64,000 nt of DNA from CAWKOH01 sp963851245 (lineage in GTDB: Bacteria > Actinomycetota > Acidimicrobiia > Acidimicrobiales > Palsa-688), in assembly GCA_963851245.1 (NCBI GenBank), contig CAWKOH010000005.1:372001-436000 (forward strand), written 5' to 3'. This document shows positions 18,462 to 29,527 of this stretch, one piece after another (within the stretch, counting starts at the first letter, position 1; the number at the start of each line of letters is the position of its first letter). The notes beneath the pieces are model-generated. The model did no database searches. It was not told the DNA's origin and saw nothing but the letters and a program-made list of their open reading frames with translations. The position numbers and the translations under genes are program-made.

Positions 18462-21133
18462 TTATCTGACGGTACGTGTGGCGACGTTCGATGCGAGCTC
18501 GAGCGCTGCTTCCACGGATAGTTTGGCACCCCGCGCGACTTCCTCGTCGAGTGCTGTAGAGCCGAGCGTACGGGCAAGCTGTTCGATTAGCCGTTGGCGC
18601 CACCGCCACCGGAGTGGTTGCGCGAACCCTCCGTAGAGGCGCGCGTGGTGCTGCCAGGCCCCGACGAGCTGAGCTGCGTCGATGGCCGCGCCGGTGTCGA
18701 GAGCGTATTTGGCGGCCGAGACGAGGGCGGTGGCCTGCGTAGCGTAGGAAAGCTCGTTGCGGCCAATGGCGAGCGCCTGGCGTAGCAGCTCCGACGTCTC
18801 GTCGAGGTCGTCGATCAGGAGGGCGCAAAACAGCCGGGCCTGCGCCCGCATCTCCGGGCCAGCTGAATCGGAGATGGCCAACCCGGCCCGGAAGAGGGCG
18901 AGCGCTTCATCCCTATCTCCGACGAGTTCGTACGCCTCGCCGCTGGCGAAGAATGCAGCCACCCATAGCGTCGGGCTTGCCAGTGTTTCGGCCAGATCCA
19001 GCAGAACTGGGGTCTCCGAGCGGACGCCGGCTTCGGTGTCGGCCGCGCCGAGGGCGACGACGAGCGCGATCCTTGCCTGCACCTGGGTGGCGACGTTGTC
19101 GGTGCGAGTCGCGGCGGTCACTGCTTTGCGTGCACTGTCGAGAGCCCCCGTGGTCTCGCCCTGGGCTAGGTGCCACATGGACAGTTCCGTGTGCGCCATG
19201 GCGGGGGCGTCGTCGCCGCCCAGCTCGATCGACAATGCTGCGTATCGACCCTGAGCGTCACTGCTGCCGGCGTTCATGGCGGCCGATGCTGCGTCACCAA
19301 GGAGGCGGGATCGGGACTTGGCAGGCAGTTCCCCAGAGATGGCGATGACCTCCTCGAACCAAGCGAGGCCCTCGCGTGGGTGACGGATGTTGAACAAGCC
19401 GACAAGGCGCCGGACCATGCTCGCCGCTCTCTTGGCGTCGCGTCGTTCAATCAGACGGGCGAGCGCCGCTCGCACGTTGTCGTAGTCGGCCTCGAGCCGG
19501 TCGAGGGCGCTGAGCTGGCCGCCGGGAGCGGCCATCAGTACGCCCTCCTCGCCGGTGAACGCGAAGAAATGCGAGGCGTGCGCGTCGCGGGCCTCGGCCA
19601 GCCGACCGGTCTCGGCCAACCGGTCCCAAGCGTATTGGCGCAGCGTCTCGAGGAGGCGATAGCGGTCTCGGGCCGGGTCCGCCTCGACCATGGACCTGTC
19701 GCAGAGCCCCTTGAGCAGGTCCAGAGCTTCGAGATCCTCGACACCGCCCAGGGCCGCAACCGCGCTGAGGCCGAAATCTCCGGCGAACACCCCAAGGAGA
19801 TCAAACAGCTCGCGTTCGGGGGCGCGAGCAGCTCGTAGGACCAGTCGATGGCCCCTTGGAGGGTTTGCTGGCGCGGCACGGCGATGCGTCCGCTCCTGGT
19901 TAGAAGGCGGAACCGTTCATCGAGGCGGGCGGCGATCTGTTCGATCGACATCGCCGTGGTCCGTGCCGCGGCGAGTTCGATCGCAAGCGGGATCCCATCG
20001 AGCCTCCGACAGACCTGCACGGCTGCGTGGCGTGCAGCGCCATCGAACTCGAACAAGCTCGATACCTGTGCAGCCCGAGCCGCGAACAAAGCTACAGCGT
20101 CGCCGGTGCCCCCCTCAGGCGCCTCCACCGACAATGACGGCACCCGCCACACGGTCTCGCCCGGCACCTCAAGCGGCTCTCGGCTGGTGGCGAGCACCCG
20201 CACGCGGGGCGCGGCAGCCACGATGCGGTCGATGAGCTTGGCGGCCGCGTCTATGACGTGCTCGCAGTTGTCAATAACGAGCAGTGCCCGCTTGTGCGTC
20301 AGGACTCGGCACACCAGCCCCTCTATGTCAACCTCGCGTAAGGTCGGCGCCTCAATCGCTGCCGCGACCGCCGAAGCCACCAGCCCGGCGTCGATCAGAG
20401 GGGCCAGTTCGGTCAGCCACACACCGTCGGGGAACTCGCCGGTCAGCCCGGCGGCAGCCTGAACCGCTAGGCGTGTCTTTCCGACCCCGCCGACCCCCGT
20501 CAGCGTCACCACCCGCGACGAGCGCATCAGTCCGGCGATGATGGCCAGCTCGCGCTCACGTCCCACGAACAACGAGCGTTCCACCGGCAGATTGGAGGGC
20601 ACGGCGGTGACGGAGCGCAGCGGGGGAAACGTTTCTCCTCCGAGCTGGTATACGCGCTCGGGCGTTGAAATACCGGTGAAGAGATGCTCTCCCAGATCAG
20701 CGAGGGCGGCACCATCGAGGAGGCCGGCTGTAGCCGCCGACACCAGCACCTGGCCCCCGTGCGCCGCCCCGGTGATCCGGGCCGCCCTGTTGACCGCGGG
20801 ACCGAAGTAGTTGCCGTCCCGTTCCTCCACCACACCGGTGTGCAAACCCATTCGCACCTGCACCGCCGCCTCTGCGGACCACTCCTCGGTGTTCAGCGCC
20901 GCCTGCGCCGCCTCCGCGGCCAGGACCGCGTCGCCCGGCCGGGCGAAGGCAGCCGCGAACCCGTCCCCACCAGTGGCGAACACATAGCCGCCACGGCCCT
21001 CGATCGCCGCCCGGATGATCCCGTCGTGGCGGGCAAGCGCCCCCCGCATCGCCTCCGTTGCCTGCTCCCAAAGCGCGGTTGATCCCTCGATATCCGTGAA
21101 CAGGAAGGTCACCGTGCCCGAAGGCGGCTCCAC
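18462..21133 (-). CDS. AfsR-like regulator: class III cyclase domain plus NB-ARC-type ATPase, one frameshift
   Basis: Residues ~1-170 form a class III nucleotide cyclase domain (GTVTFLFTDIEGSTALWE; TGGDGFAAAF; RMGLHTGVVEERDGNYFGPAVNRAARI). A STAND ATPase follows with P-loop LTGVGGVGKTRLAV, ALLVIDNCEH and VLATSREPL, then TPR-like helical repeats to the end. The two halves sit in different frames: a run of five Cs on the coding strand near 19820 appears to be one base short, breaking YELLAPPERELFDLLGVF. Without that the protein is ~890 residues. GTG 21133 is the likely start. The HTH seen in many relatives is absent at the C-terminus. Confidence 0.8.
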
Positions 21134-21401
21134 GGTCCTAATCCTCTCACGGCCGTGCCAGCCCCGCTCGGAATCAGCCACGGCGGCCGCAATCGGGCAA
21201 CCCGACGCGACCCGCGCTTCCACCCGCAACTGACAAATCGGACCTAGGACCTGTCAGGGGCCAGGCGAGAAGATAAGTGCGCGCCCGGACATGCGTGGCA
21301 CGACCTCACTCGGCGCGGCGAGATCGGCACCTACGCGTGTCCCACCGACCCAAGTCGTTACTACGTTCTCGACCGAGCCCGGCCGGACGTATAAGGGTTG
21401 T

Positions 21402-22195
21402 TCAAGCGGCGTAGTTGCGGAGGACAGCGAGGGCGGCGTCGGCGTAGGGGCCCGCAGTAATCAGGCCCGACTCGACTGGATTTAGGCGCTGGGCGCCGAC
21501 CCGGCAGAATGCGCCCCCGGCGCCTCGGATGGATGACGGCGCACCCAGGGGGCCAAAAGCCCAGGGTTCGCCTCCCTCCGGCGCGTATTGCTCGCAATGC
21601 ACCGCCTGCGGCGTTTGGCCGGAAATCATAAAGGCATAGGGGAGCGTCCGGTGGCCAAGCCAAGCGACGTGACGGAGCCGGTTAGTGTCGGGGAAGTCGG
21701 CCCCCAGAGGAGTGGCTATATCCAGGCCATGGGCCCAGTGCTCCGCCAGGCGCGTGGTGGCCAAGGTTGTCGGTTTCAACGTGCCACCCACCCACTGCAC
21801 TACAGCGTCCGGATCGGCGCGCCGGAACGCCGCCACGAAGGCGACGCACGCTCGCCGCCACCGCTCGAAAACCACCGCAGGTACGTCCCGTTCGGCCTCG
21901 ACCGCCCGCCCGGCCGCGTCATCCACGCCGCGGGGCTCTTCCGCTCGAGAGAACTCCAGTACGGGTCGGCTGACGCTGGACGCCGCAGCTTCGTCGGTCT
22001 GGGCCAAGTGCAGCACCACATCGCAGATGTCCCAGCCGGCGCAAGCGACGGGGAGGCCCAGTCCCGATCATCGAGGTGGCCAAGGATGGAGTCGATCCGG
22101 CGCTGCTCGGCGATCAAGTCGTCAATTCGTTCCACCGCGTCATCTTGCCACCGCGCCCATAGCTGATGGTCGGCCGCGACGCCGGACGTAATCAT
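21402..22195 (-). CDS. TIGR03084/DinB-like (mycothiol-dependent maleylpyruvate isomerase family), one frameshift
   Basis: The N-terminal frame (22195 to ~22035) has DDLIAEQRRIDSILGHLDDRDW. The second frame begins VVLHLAQTDEAA and continues through WVGGTLKPTTLATTRLAEHWAHGLDIATPLG to a GLITAGPYADAALAVLRN end. Both halves fit one TIGR03084-type protein of the DinB/MDMPI superfamily, whose metal-binding His residues lie in VVLHLA and AEHWAHGLD. Many members use mycothiol, the actinomycete thiol. A one-base indel near 22035 separates the halves. It lies between the two cyclase-ATPase genes and ends convergently to none of them. Confidence 0.7.
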
Positions 22196-22273
22196 CGTGG
22201 CTTGATGATCGTCATCCCAGGGCGGTCCCGGCGTCCCTGACCAGGAGTCAATAGGCCGATGGAGTCGGCCTCA

Positions 22274-22374
22274 AAAATATCGGGAAGCCACGCCTGCCTG
22301 ACGAACTGGTGACGACAGCGATTGAGGACACAGAATACGCGATCGATAGCCCGTTGACCATCATCGACGGCTAG
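22274..22374 (+). other. Short open-frame scrap between divergent genes
   Basis: One frame reads NIGKPRLPDELVTTAIEDTE, then YAIDSPLTIIDG and a stop at 22372-22374. The composition is protein-like but there is no start and no family match. It may be the tail of a deleted gene. Confidence 0.2.
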
Positions 22375-22541
22375 CGCCGAACGGCACGTTTGGCGTTTGC
22401 CTTATCAGTCGCAGTTGCGAGGGGTTGGGACCCGGTTTGGTCGAGGCCGCGATTTGACTGCAGGACGTCGCGAGTTGGATGCACCAGCGGGAGGGATATC
22501 TAGCCCTTAGGGGATCGGGTGGTCTGCCGCGCTACGCTGGT

Positions 22542-23417
22542 GTTGTGGGGCCGCCTTCGGGGACGGTCACGTTCCTGTTCAGCGATATCGAGGGCTCGAC
22601 GCGTCTGTGGGAGTCGTCGCCAGAGGGGATGGGGTCTGCTCTAGCCAGGCATGACACGATTGTGCGCCAAGCGATCGAGGGCTACGGCGGCTATGTGTTC
22701 GGAACGGGCGGGGACGGCTTTGCCGCGGCCTTCTCTCGTGCTGCCGATGGCGTGGCGGCGGCGCTGGCCGCCCAGGCCGGACTGGCGGGGGAGGGTTGGC
22801 CCGACGGGGCGGCACTGCGGGTTCGGATGGGATTGCACACCGGGGAGGTCGACGAACGCGATGGTGACTATTTCGGCGCCGCGGTCAACCGGGCGGCTCG
22901 GCTCACGGCAGTTGTCAACGGCGGGCAGATCGTGTGCTCGTCGGCGACCGCCGAGTTGCTGACAGGATTCCAGCTGGTGGATCTGGGCCAGCACCGCCTG
23001 CGGGACCTGTCCACTCCGCAGCGCCTATTCCAGATCGGCGCCAGCGTTTTCGCTCCGCTGCGCTCGGTGGACGCCGCGCCAACCAACCTGCCGACTGTGC
23101 GCACCGAGCTGATCGGACGGTCCGAGGAGGTGTCGGGGCTAGCGGCGGTGGTGGAGCGGTTCCGGCTGGTCACCCTGACCGGCGTAGGCGGGGTGGGTAA
23201 GACCCGCTTGGCGTTGGGCGTGGCAGCGGTCGTGGCGGCGGGGTTCGCTGATGGGTGCTGGCTGGTCGAGCTGGCGCCGGTGGCAGACGGGGCCGAGGTG
23301 GCCAGGATGGTGGCCGCCGCGATGGGGGCGCCGGTCCGGAGCTCTCGACCGATTCCCTTGGATTTGTTCGAAAGCGGTCCCAGAATGCGCGATAATCCGA
23401 ATAAGCCTGTGCATTGA
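22542..23417 (+). pseudogene. Truncated cyclase-ATPase regulator, divergent paralogue of the AfsR-like gene
   Basis: The class III cyclase domain is complete (GTVTFLFSDIEGSTRLWE; TGGDGFAAAFSRA; MGLHTGEVDERDGDYFGAAVNRAARL) and the ATPase domain begins with P-loop LTGVGGVGKTRLAL. After AAAMGAPV, near 23337, similarity to the paralogue at 18462-21133 stops. The frame ends with 26 unrelated residues at 23417. More than 600 residues of ATPase and TPR region are missing. The breakpoint suggests deletion or insertion of foreign DNA. The cyclase part could still be made as a free domain. Confidence 0.72.
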
Positions 23418-23523
23418 GCGGTACGCCCCTCGTCAGGTGTCAGCAGCCGAATTCGGGGCAAGCGTTCAGCCTCCCGCGGGAGTGCTGTGTTCATGGCCCG
23501 TCGGGTCACTTGAAGGGCAGCGA

Positions 23524-24982
23524 TTAGCGTCGGGCAGCGGGGTGCGAGCGTGCCTGGCGGCACAGGTCCGGGAGCTTGGTGAGGAGGTCTCGCGCCTCCT
23601 CGGCGTCGCGATCGCGGGCGACGCAGAAGACGCTGCGCCCGGCGGTGTCGAGGTGGATGCTCGCCAACCGGAGGCGCCGCTGCACCGGCCCCTCAGTCCA
23701 GCGGACGCTCTGAACCTTGGCGAGTGGCACCCTGTCGGTGACACGACGCAGCCGGCCGCTGGTGGTGACGACATAATCGTTGTTGGCGGCGAAGGAAAGG
23801 TTGCGGAAGCGGAGGGGAGCCTTCCAGCGTGCCCGTCCGGGGGGCGGGACGGGCGTCGTGGGCGTGCCGGGCATGATGAGTTGCTCCACCCAGTGGGCTT
23901 GCTGGATCGTGCCGACGGGGATGAGAGCCTTCCCGGCTTGGCGTGCCGCCCGGTTCTGCCGTCCCGAGACGTTGCGGCCGGCGACGTCGGCTTCGATCCG
24001 GGCCCAGCCGAGGGGACGCCACAGGATCGGCTGGATTGTCCGCAGAGCTTGGACGCGGCCCCATGGGATGGTTTCCACTTGGGTTTGGATCAGGCCGGAG
24101 CCGACGTGCAGTCCGTCGGGTCCGGAGCCGAGGCTCAGTCGGTACTCGCCGTTAAAGCGCGTCCAAGTTGCAGCCACGAATGCGATCAGTAGACGCCTAT
24201 AGATGAGCCGAAGAGGCCACCGGCGGCAGAAGGAGCGCCGACGGCGACGGCCACCAGGACGAGGACGATCAGGTAAACGAAGAATGCAGAACTGCTGGTG
24301 AGGATGAGCCAACCAACCGGCGGGGGTCGACCGTGAAGAGAGGTGTGAACGTGACGGGGGCGGCCGGCTGTTGAGGCGTTCGGGATCTATCAGCGGCCTC
24401 GGCGGCGGAGGCCCGCTGTTGCAACACCTCGGCGCGAACAGCCTCCGCATAAGCGGCGGGCATGTAGGCGAGGCGTCCGGTCGAGCGACTCCCTGATGCC
24501 ATGCGGATCCGCAGTTCGGCCAACCCGAATATGCGTGCCAACCCGGGGCTCACGATGTCGATGGCCTGGATCTGGGAGATCGGGAATCGCAGAGACTGGC
24601 GGCGCAGGAGGCCGGTTTCCATCTGCAGTGCATCCTCGGCGAGGCGCCACCGGGTTACCAGCCACGAAACAACCCCCAGCAGTAGGAAGAAGACCACGAC
24701 TCCGCTGCGGATAAAGTCCGCTGTTTGGTTGCTCCGGTTGATTCCTCCCAGCACGATGAGGGCGATCACGATCAATGCCGGACCGAGTCGAACGACCGGT
24801 GATGCGGGATGAAGCCGCTGCCACTGGCCTTCTAGAGCGGGAGGAGGGGTTGTCCAAGGCCTCCCGACCGGTGGTGGGTGCATGGGCGGCGGGTGCGGCG
24901 GCAGCTGGGGTGCTGGCGGCTGCGACGAGGAAGGCGGCGGTGGTGGTGGCGGGGATGACGGTAGAGGCGGGTGATCGCTCAC
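23524..24982 (-). pseudogene. YdbT-type bacterial PH-domain membrane protein, two frameshifts
   Basis: The first frame starts at GTG 24982 with a Pro-rich N-terminus, two membrane helices (ALIVIALIVLGGI; VVVFFLLLGVVSWLV) and the first PH domain (LRFPISQIQAIDIVSPGLARIFGLAELRI). After about 24320 the sequence VGWLILTSSSAFFVYLIVLV lies in a second frame. After about 24205 a third frame gives VETIPWGRVQALRTIQPILW, the last PH repeat and HLDTAGRSVF. This matches the YdbT layout of three PH domains with two membrane pairs. The GTGA overlap with the upstream ydbS-like gene supports the start. Confidence 0.7.
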
Positions 24983-25473
24983 AGCCCCGCCAATCGACTC
25001 TCTCCTAGACTTGCCAACTGGTTCCGCAAGCGAGCGGCGTCCTCCGCAGCGAGGCCAGGGATGCGTGCATCGCTGGCTGCCGCTGCGGTGTGCAGGCGGA
25101 CCGTCGCCAGGCCGAATATGCGCTCGAGCGGACCGGCGGTCACGTCCACGAACTGCATGCGCCCGTATGGCACCACCGAAATCCGACGGAACATAATGCC
25201 CCGCCTCACGATCAGGTCGTCGGCCCGTTCGGTGAAAGCCCACGCACGGACCCGCCGACCGAGCATCCGGTCCACCACGAGACCGGCCAGGAGCAAGACC
25301 ACCGCAGCTATAGCGCCCGGCTCCATGTCACCGAATGCCGCGGCCAGGATGATCGCCAGGAGGATAAGGGGACCGAAGATCGCAACAACCTCGAGCCGGC
25401 GCAGGAGACGCAGCTTCGGCGACGGGTGACCCCATACGAGGTCGGCCTCGAAGAACTCAGTAGGGCGCACCAC
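24979..25473 (-). CDS. YdbS-type bacterial PH-domain membrane protein
   Basis: This 164-residue protein has two membrane helices (VVAIFGPLILLAIILAAAFG; AIAAVVLLLAGLVVDRML) and one PH domain with the family core IMFRRISVVPYGRMQFVDVT, ERIFGLATVRLHTA and AARLRNQL. YdbS and YdbT are usually encoded together, as here, with the stop overlapping the ydbT GTG. Their role is unclear. In Bacillus the pair is linked to resistance to some bacteriocins and membrane stress (family knowledge). Confidence 0.82.
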   Translation of the reverse strand: MVRPTEFFEADLVWGHPSPKLRLLRRLEVVAIFGPLILLAIILAAAFGDMEPGAIAAVVLLLAGLVVDRMLGRRVRAWAFTERADDLIVRRGIMFRRISVVPYGRMQFVDVTAGPLERIFGLATVRLHTAAAASDARIPGLAAEDAARLRNQLASLGESRLAGL

Positions 25474-25545
25474 CCGAACATCCTCTCATTCGCGGTCGAG
25501 CGCGGGAGCGGAATTTAGCCGAGATCTGGTGCCGGTCTGAGGGAC

Positions 25546-25743
25546 GTGGAGCACAACCCGCCTGCCTCGCCCGACCAGATCCCCAAATGGTCCGAGGCCA
25601 TGGACAACGTCGAGATCTATACCTATCCGGTTACCCAACACGCGTTCTTCAATGACACCCACCCGGACTTCCATTACGCCATCGCGGTCTCCCTTCAGCG
25701 GGAACGCACGATCTCGTTCTCGCCCAAGCACCCGGCGTCCTGA
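25546..25743 (+). pseudogene. C-terminal fragment of dienelactone hydrolase
   Basis: The 65-codon frame contains YTYPVTQHAFFNDTHPDFHY, which matches the catalytic-His region of dienelactone hydrolases ('YPGTxHAFFNDTRP'). The domains carrying the nucleophile Cys and acid are absent, so the fragment cannot be active. GTG 25546 is probably only incidental. It is another isolated gene remnant in this accessory region. Confidence 0.6.
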
Positions 25744-26027
25744 CGGTTCGTGCGATTGCGAGGCCCTCCCGCGAGGTCCACTCTACCCCAGCGACAGAGC
25801 ACGCCCCCGACCGTCCGAGCCAAATCTAGAAGGATACAGAATGCGAGATCGAGAATCCGACACCGAAGCCTGGAGTCCACAAAAGCGGGTTAACACCACG
25901 ACATCGAGGCCCGTGGTTGGTCGCCACATATCGGTTACGGGGCGCGTGAGAGGAGCATGCGGACTGTCGGATCCTTGCTTGCGACGCCATGGCCGGAGTC
26001 GGTTCGGCTTTTCGGACGGCTCGCCCG
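25744..26027. other. Intergenic, no supported gene
   Basis: An ORF starting ATG 25841 after AAGGATACAG codes Arg/Ser-rich sequence without recognisable features, antisense to the sulfotransferase end, and I do not accept it. Confidence 0.3.
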
Positions 26028-27238
26028 CTACTCGAGCACGATGCCGTAGTGATCGGTGTACGGCCGCATGCGTTCGCGTACGGCTGCGTCGTCGATGCCA
26101 TACTCGTCGGCCGAGTAGGCGTGCCTCCCAAGCGCACCCTTCGGCCGGTTCGTCACGTAACGACGGATGGCGTCGGCGTGCTCGCCGCTGAGATCGCGGC
26201 CCATTGTGGCGTAGGTGCTCGCCACCGTTTCGACGGGGTCGTCCATGAGCGCGGCAAAGTGGACATCGACGATCCGCTCGGGCAGCGCGCCCCCTGTCGC
26301 TGTTCCATGAGATGCAGCAGGATCGAGCCCATGCCGTCGTCACCAGCGATGTTCCTGATCTCGACATGGTCGCTGCGGATCCAGCGCACGTTCGCGAGCG
26401 TGCTCGCGCTCGAGGCTGCGGTCTTCACCGGGTCGCGGTGCGTGTGCACCACCCAGGCGTCGGGATAGAACGCGAACACGAGTTGCAGGATTGCCAGGTA
26501 GACGGGGGTCTTGAGCACCCAGGTTCGGTCGGCGGCGTCGTGTTGCAGCGACTGCAGTACCCGCCGGTGGAATTGCATGGCGGCGAGGACGTCGGGCGTC
26601 CACCCCGGGATGTCGGCGACCATCGGCCAGTACGCACCCGAGAACGACGGCATCTGCAGGTGGATGCACTCCTGCGGGTACGCGGCGCGCATGTCATGCA
26701 CGGTGCGGAACTCCGGGTGGAGGTCGGTCCACAGCTCGTATTCGGTTTCGGCGAGGCGCAGCGCATCCGCCTCGTCGCGCTCCGATGCCGGGCCGGGGTG
26801 GCCGATCTCCCAACCGCGTGCGCCGCGCAGTGACGGGTCAAGGTCGAGCAGCTCTAGCAGCAGTGTGGTGCCCGAGCGAGCGGGCCCGGTGACAACGAGC
26901 GGCGCTGTGATCACCTCGTCGACGATTCCGGGGCGGTGCCGGGTGTCCTCGGCGAGCCAAAGCCGGGTGCGCAGGCAGCGCAGGAACTCGGTCTTGGTCA
27001 CGAACCGACCCGGTGCGTGCATGCGCGCGGTGTCGTCCACAGCGGCGGCGAGGCTGCGCAGACGGCCAAGCCAGTCACCGTCGACGTCGCCGAAGTCGTC
27101 GAGCCGGGTCGATGCGGCCGCCGACTCGCACATCTCGTCGACATCGAACGGCACTAGGTGCTCGGGCCCGCCCGCTGCATCACCGCACGCGATTAGTCGC
27201 CGGACCCAGTCGGGGCGGGTGTGCAGCGCGGTGGTCAC
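26028..27238 (-). CDS. PAPS-dependent sulfotransferase, one frameshift
   Basis: The product (about 400 residues) transfers sulfate from PAPS to a small molecule. The 5'-phosphosulfate loop is PLVVTGPARSGTTLL and the 3'-phosphate motif is HRDPVKTAASSASTLAN, with WVLKTPVYL in between. Near 26293 a one-base change in a GC-rich run moves the reading to a second frame with RIVDVHFAALMDDPVETV ending DHYGIVLE. GTG 27238 overlaps the stop of the DUF1214 gene (GTGA). Sulfotransferase/DUF1214 pairs are common in mycobacteria and relatives, where they modify lipids or steroids. Confidence 0.8.
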
Positions 27239-28326
27239 GCTTCCAGTTCCGCGACCTTGATGACACGGGTCGTCGGCATGTCGGTGACCGCGTCTCGCGG
27301 GCCCACCCAGCGGAAGATGAGGACGCCGTGGCGGTGGCCTGCGGTGTCGAGCCAGTTTGGGTGCACCTCGCGGCCGTGCGTAAGCACCAGGCGGATCGAG
27401 CCGTCGGGTTCGGCCGCCACGTTCGCCATAGTTCGGCTCATGCGTCGGGTGAGGTAGTCGACCGTCTCGTGGAAGCGCGTCATTACGGCGATGTTCCAAT
27501 AGCTTACTTCGAGCGGTTGCAGGTCGACGATCAGTGCCTCGTCGTCGGCGAGGTCGTAGGTCGCGAACATGTACAGGTTGTCGGTGCCGCTGATATCGGC
27601 GCCGAAGTCGTCGGAGTTGTTCGACACGAAAACGTGCGGGTCGTCGAAGAGCTCCGGGTGGACCAGCCGGTGCAGCGTGGTCATGATCTGGAACCCACTC
27701 GTCGCCGCGCGGATCCGCTCGGCGATCTCGTCATCGGTGTACGCCTGGCGCGCGAGTGCTATCGCGTTGTCGTCGAGCACTTCGATCTCGTACGTCGCGA
27801 GGGTTTCGCGCTCGCGGTCGCCGATAAACTGGCGCACGAGGATCGAGTAGATCCCATCGGGCGTCTGGATCCAGGTGCCGGGCTCGGTGGGCTCTGTCGC
27901 CGAGAGGACGAGCGTGTAGTTACCCTGCTTGTCGAGGCCGATCGTGCGCTCGTTCCGGTAGTCGAAGGTGTGACGGCGCCCGGAGCCGCCACCGTTGAAC
28001 GTCATGCTGAAGTGAGCCACCCTTCCGGCGTTGCCCGTGATGCGGTAGCGGTGCCGACCGTCGAGCCGCACCGAGTCGTACTCGGCGTCGGGGTTGTCAC
28101 CGCCGACGTTGCGACCTGGCGTGTCCATCCGGGCGAAGTGTGGGGCGCGGGGGTTGCTGTCGGCGACCACCTCCGTGGACATCGCCAAGACCCGCAGCAG
28201 GAACATGGCGCCCTGCGATGCCTCCTCCGGGTTCCGGGCGTCCTCCAACAGTACGTCGAGCTGCTGGCCGATCGCAGCATGCATGTCCCGCAAGGCGGCG
28301 ACACTCTCGAGCGTTTCGTACCCCAC
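27235..28326 (-). CDS. DUF1214 domain protein paired with the sulfotransferase
   Basis: This 363-residue protein ends in a DUF1214 region (YWNIAVMTRFHETVDYL; LVLTHGREVHPNWLDTAGH; GVLIFRWV). An N-terminal part (residues ~40-160) contains RYRITGNAGRVAHFSMTF and a TEPGTWIQTPDGIYSILVRQ strand region. No signal peptide is visible. The start is a GTG at 28326 just after GGGGGGAGGC. It overlaps the sulfotransferase by 4 bp, so both are probably made together and may act on one substrate. The biochemical role of DUF1214 is not known. Confidence 0.78.
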   Translation of the reverse strand: MGYETLESVAALRDMHAAIGQQLDVLLEDARNPEEASQGAMFLLRVLAMSTEVVADSNPRAPHFARMDTPGRNVGGDNPDAEYDSVRLDGRHRYRITGNAGRVAHFSMTFNGGGSGRRHTFDYRNERTIGLDKQGNYTLVLSATEPTEPGTWIQTPDGIYSILVRQFIGDRERETLATYEIEVLDDNAIALARQAYTDDEIAERIRAATSGFQIMTTLHRLVHPELFDDPHVFVSNNSDDFGADISGTDNLYMFATYDLADDEALIVDLQPLEVSYWNIAVMTRFHETVDYLTRRMSRTMANVAAEPDGSIRLVLTHGREVHPNWLDTAGHRHGVLIFRWVGPRDAVTDMPTTRVIKVAELEA

Positions 28327-28535
28327 CGTGTGCCTCCCCCCCCGGCTCGTTACGGCCGATGATCAAATGCGGGCCAATAAATATACAGCGTTGTCGGCGG
28401 CTCCTCCCACCACCAGAACTGGCCGACTGAGGAGCGATTCTCATTGATCAGCGACCGAACAGACTCCTCGATCCGCACTTCTCCCGTTGCTTCTACTGGA
28501 CGAAGGACTAACCGACCAATGCGCCCGCCGCTCGG

Positions 28536-28988
28536 GTGATTGCGGCCGCGCAAGCCGCCGAAGCCAACGCGACGCCGCTGGCCATGGCCGCTGAGGCTCG
28601 AGCCGCGGAGGCGATCGCAACCTCCGAAGCGATCCGCCCACGAGGCCGTGGAGGCGGTGCGCGCCGCCGGCTTGATCGTCGCCGCCACAGACCAAGTGGC
28701 TGCGCAGGCTGCGATGGAGGACGCCGGTGAGGTGACCGTCGCCCACGAGGCCGCCGCGGCGGTCGCGGAAGCCGCCGCCCCGGTCAGGGCCGCGTCGGTC
28801 ACCCTGGCTGAGGCGGGGGTACTGCGATACTTGCCCACCCGGTCGTCGTTCGCGGTCATCGCCGACAAGCTGGGGATCCCCCCGGTCGGCGGCCAAGGAC
28901 CGAGCCGAGCGCGCCTACAAGAAACTCGGGATTCACAACCGAGCCGGGGGCGGTCAGCCGGGCCCGAGCCCTCGGGAACATTGACTAG
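28536..28988 (+). pseudogene. Ala-rich protein with LuxR-type HTH, two frameshifts
   Basis: From GTG 28536 an Ala/Glu-rich helical region (ANATPLAMAAEARAAEAIAT) shifts frame near 28637 into AVRAAGLIVAATDQVAAQAAM. At the end lies LTLAEAGVLRYLPTRSSFAVIADKLG-like sequence and, after another shift near 28886, AERAYKKLGIHNRAGAVSRA. The last two pieces are a LuxR/GerE HTH ('LT.aE..VLR.L.T..S..eIAd.L ... vY.KLGv..R.eAV.rA'). Frame changes correspond to one base each. The long Ala-rich coiled region before the HTH is unusual. Confidence 0.55.
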
Positions 28989-29527
28989 GTACTTCCCCCG
29001 AGAACAGCCGTCGGGACCGTCGGAGAAAGTCTTGTGGGCTTGGGGAAATGGGCGGGGAAGCTGTCGAGGTCAGGATGGAGTCGGGCGAATGTGGTGGCGC
29101 GTGCGGCCCACTGTGGAACGAGAGCCGGCGATGGGCTGGGAGAGTCGCTCAGGCCTGCGTCGGCCAACATCTGAAAGGATCACGGCAGCCAGGATGAGCG
29201 CGTGACCGACCTCAGCTGTGCGAACCGCACGCGGACGGTGATGGGTCCCCCGGCTCGCTGGGCCCGTCGCATGCGGCCTGCAAGCCGGTCGGCCCGATAG
29301 CCGTCGCGTCGACGCTGACCTCGTCACCGGCGCTGGGGCGTCAGTCACTGCACACATTCGAGGCGGCTCGCTCGCGACCTGGTAACAGCGCGGAGCGGGT
29401 AGAGTAGTAATCAGTCCGGTTTGGACGTAGCGCCCTCGCTTCTTCGAGGGCAGATTGGGGGTTCCAATGGGAACTCCAACAGCATTGCTGTACTTTGATA
29501 TCTGGTTTGGCTGAGGGAGCGTCTTCT
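28989..29527. other. 540-bp intergenic region before the flotillin gene
   Basis: No supported gene. An imperfect inverted repeat (GGGGGTTCC ... GGGAACTCC) at about 29455-29478, 50 bp before the flotillin start, could be a regulator site. Confidence 0.3.

Noticed and set aside
27013..28362. 449-residue plus-strand ORF opposite DUF1214
   Set aside because: Val/Asp/Arg-rich antisense shadow with no motif.
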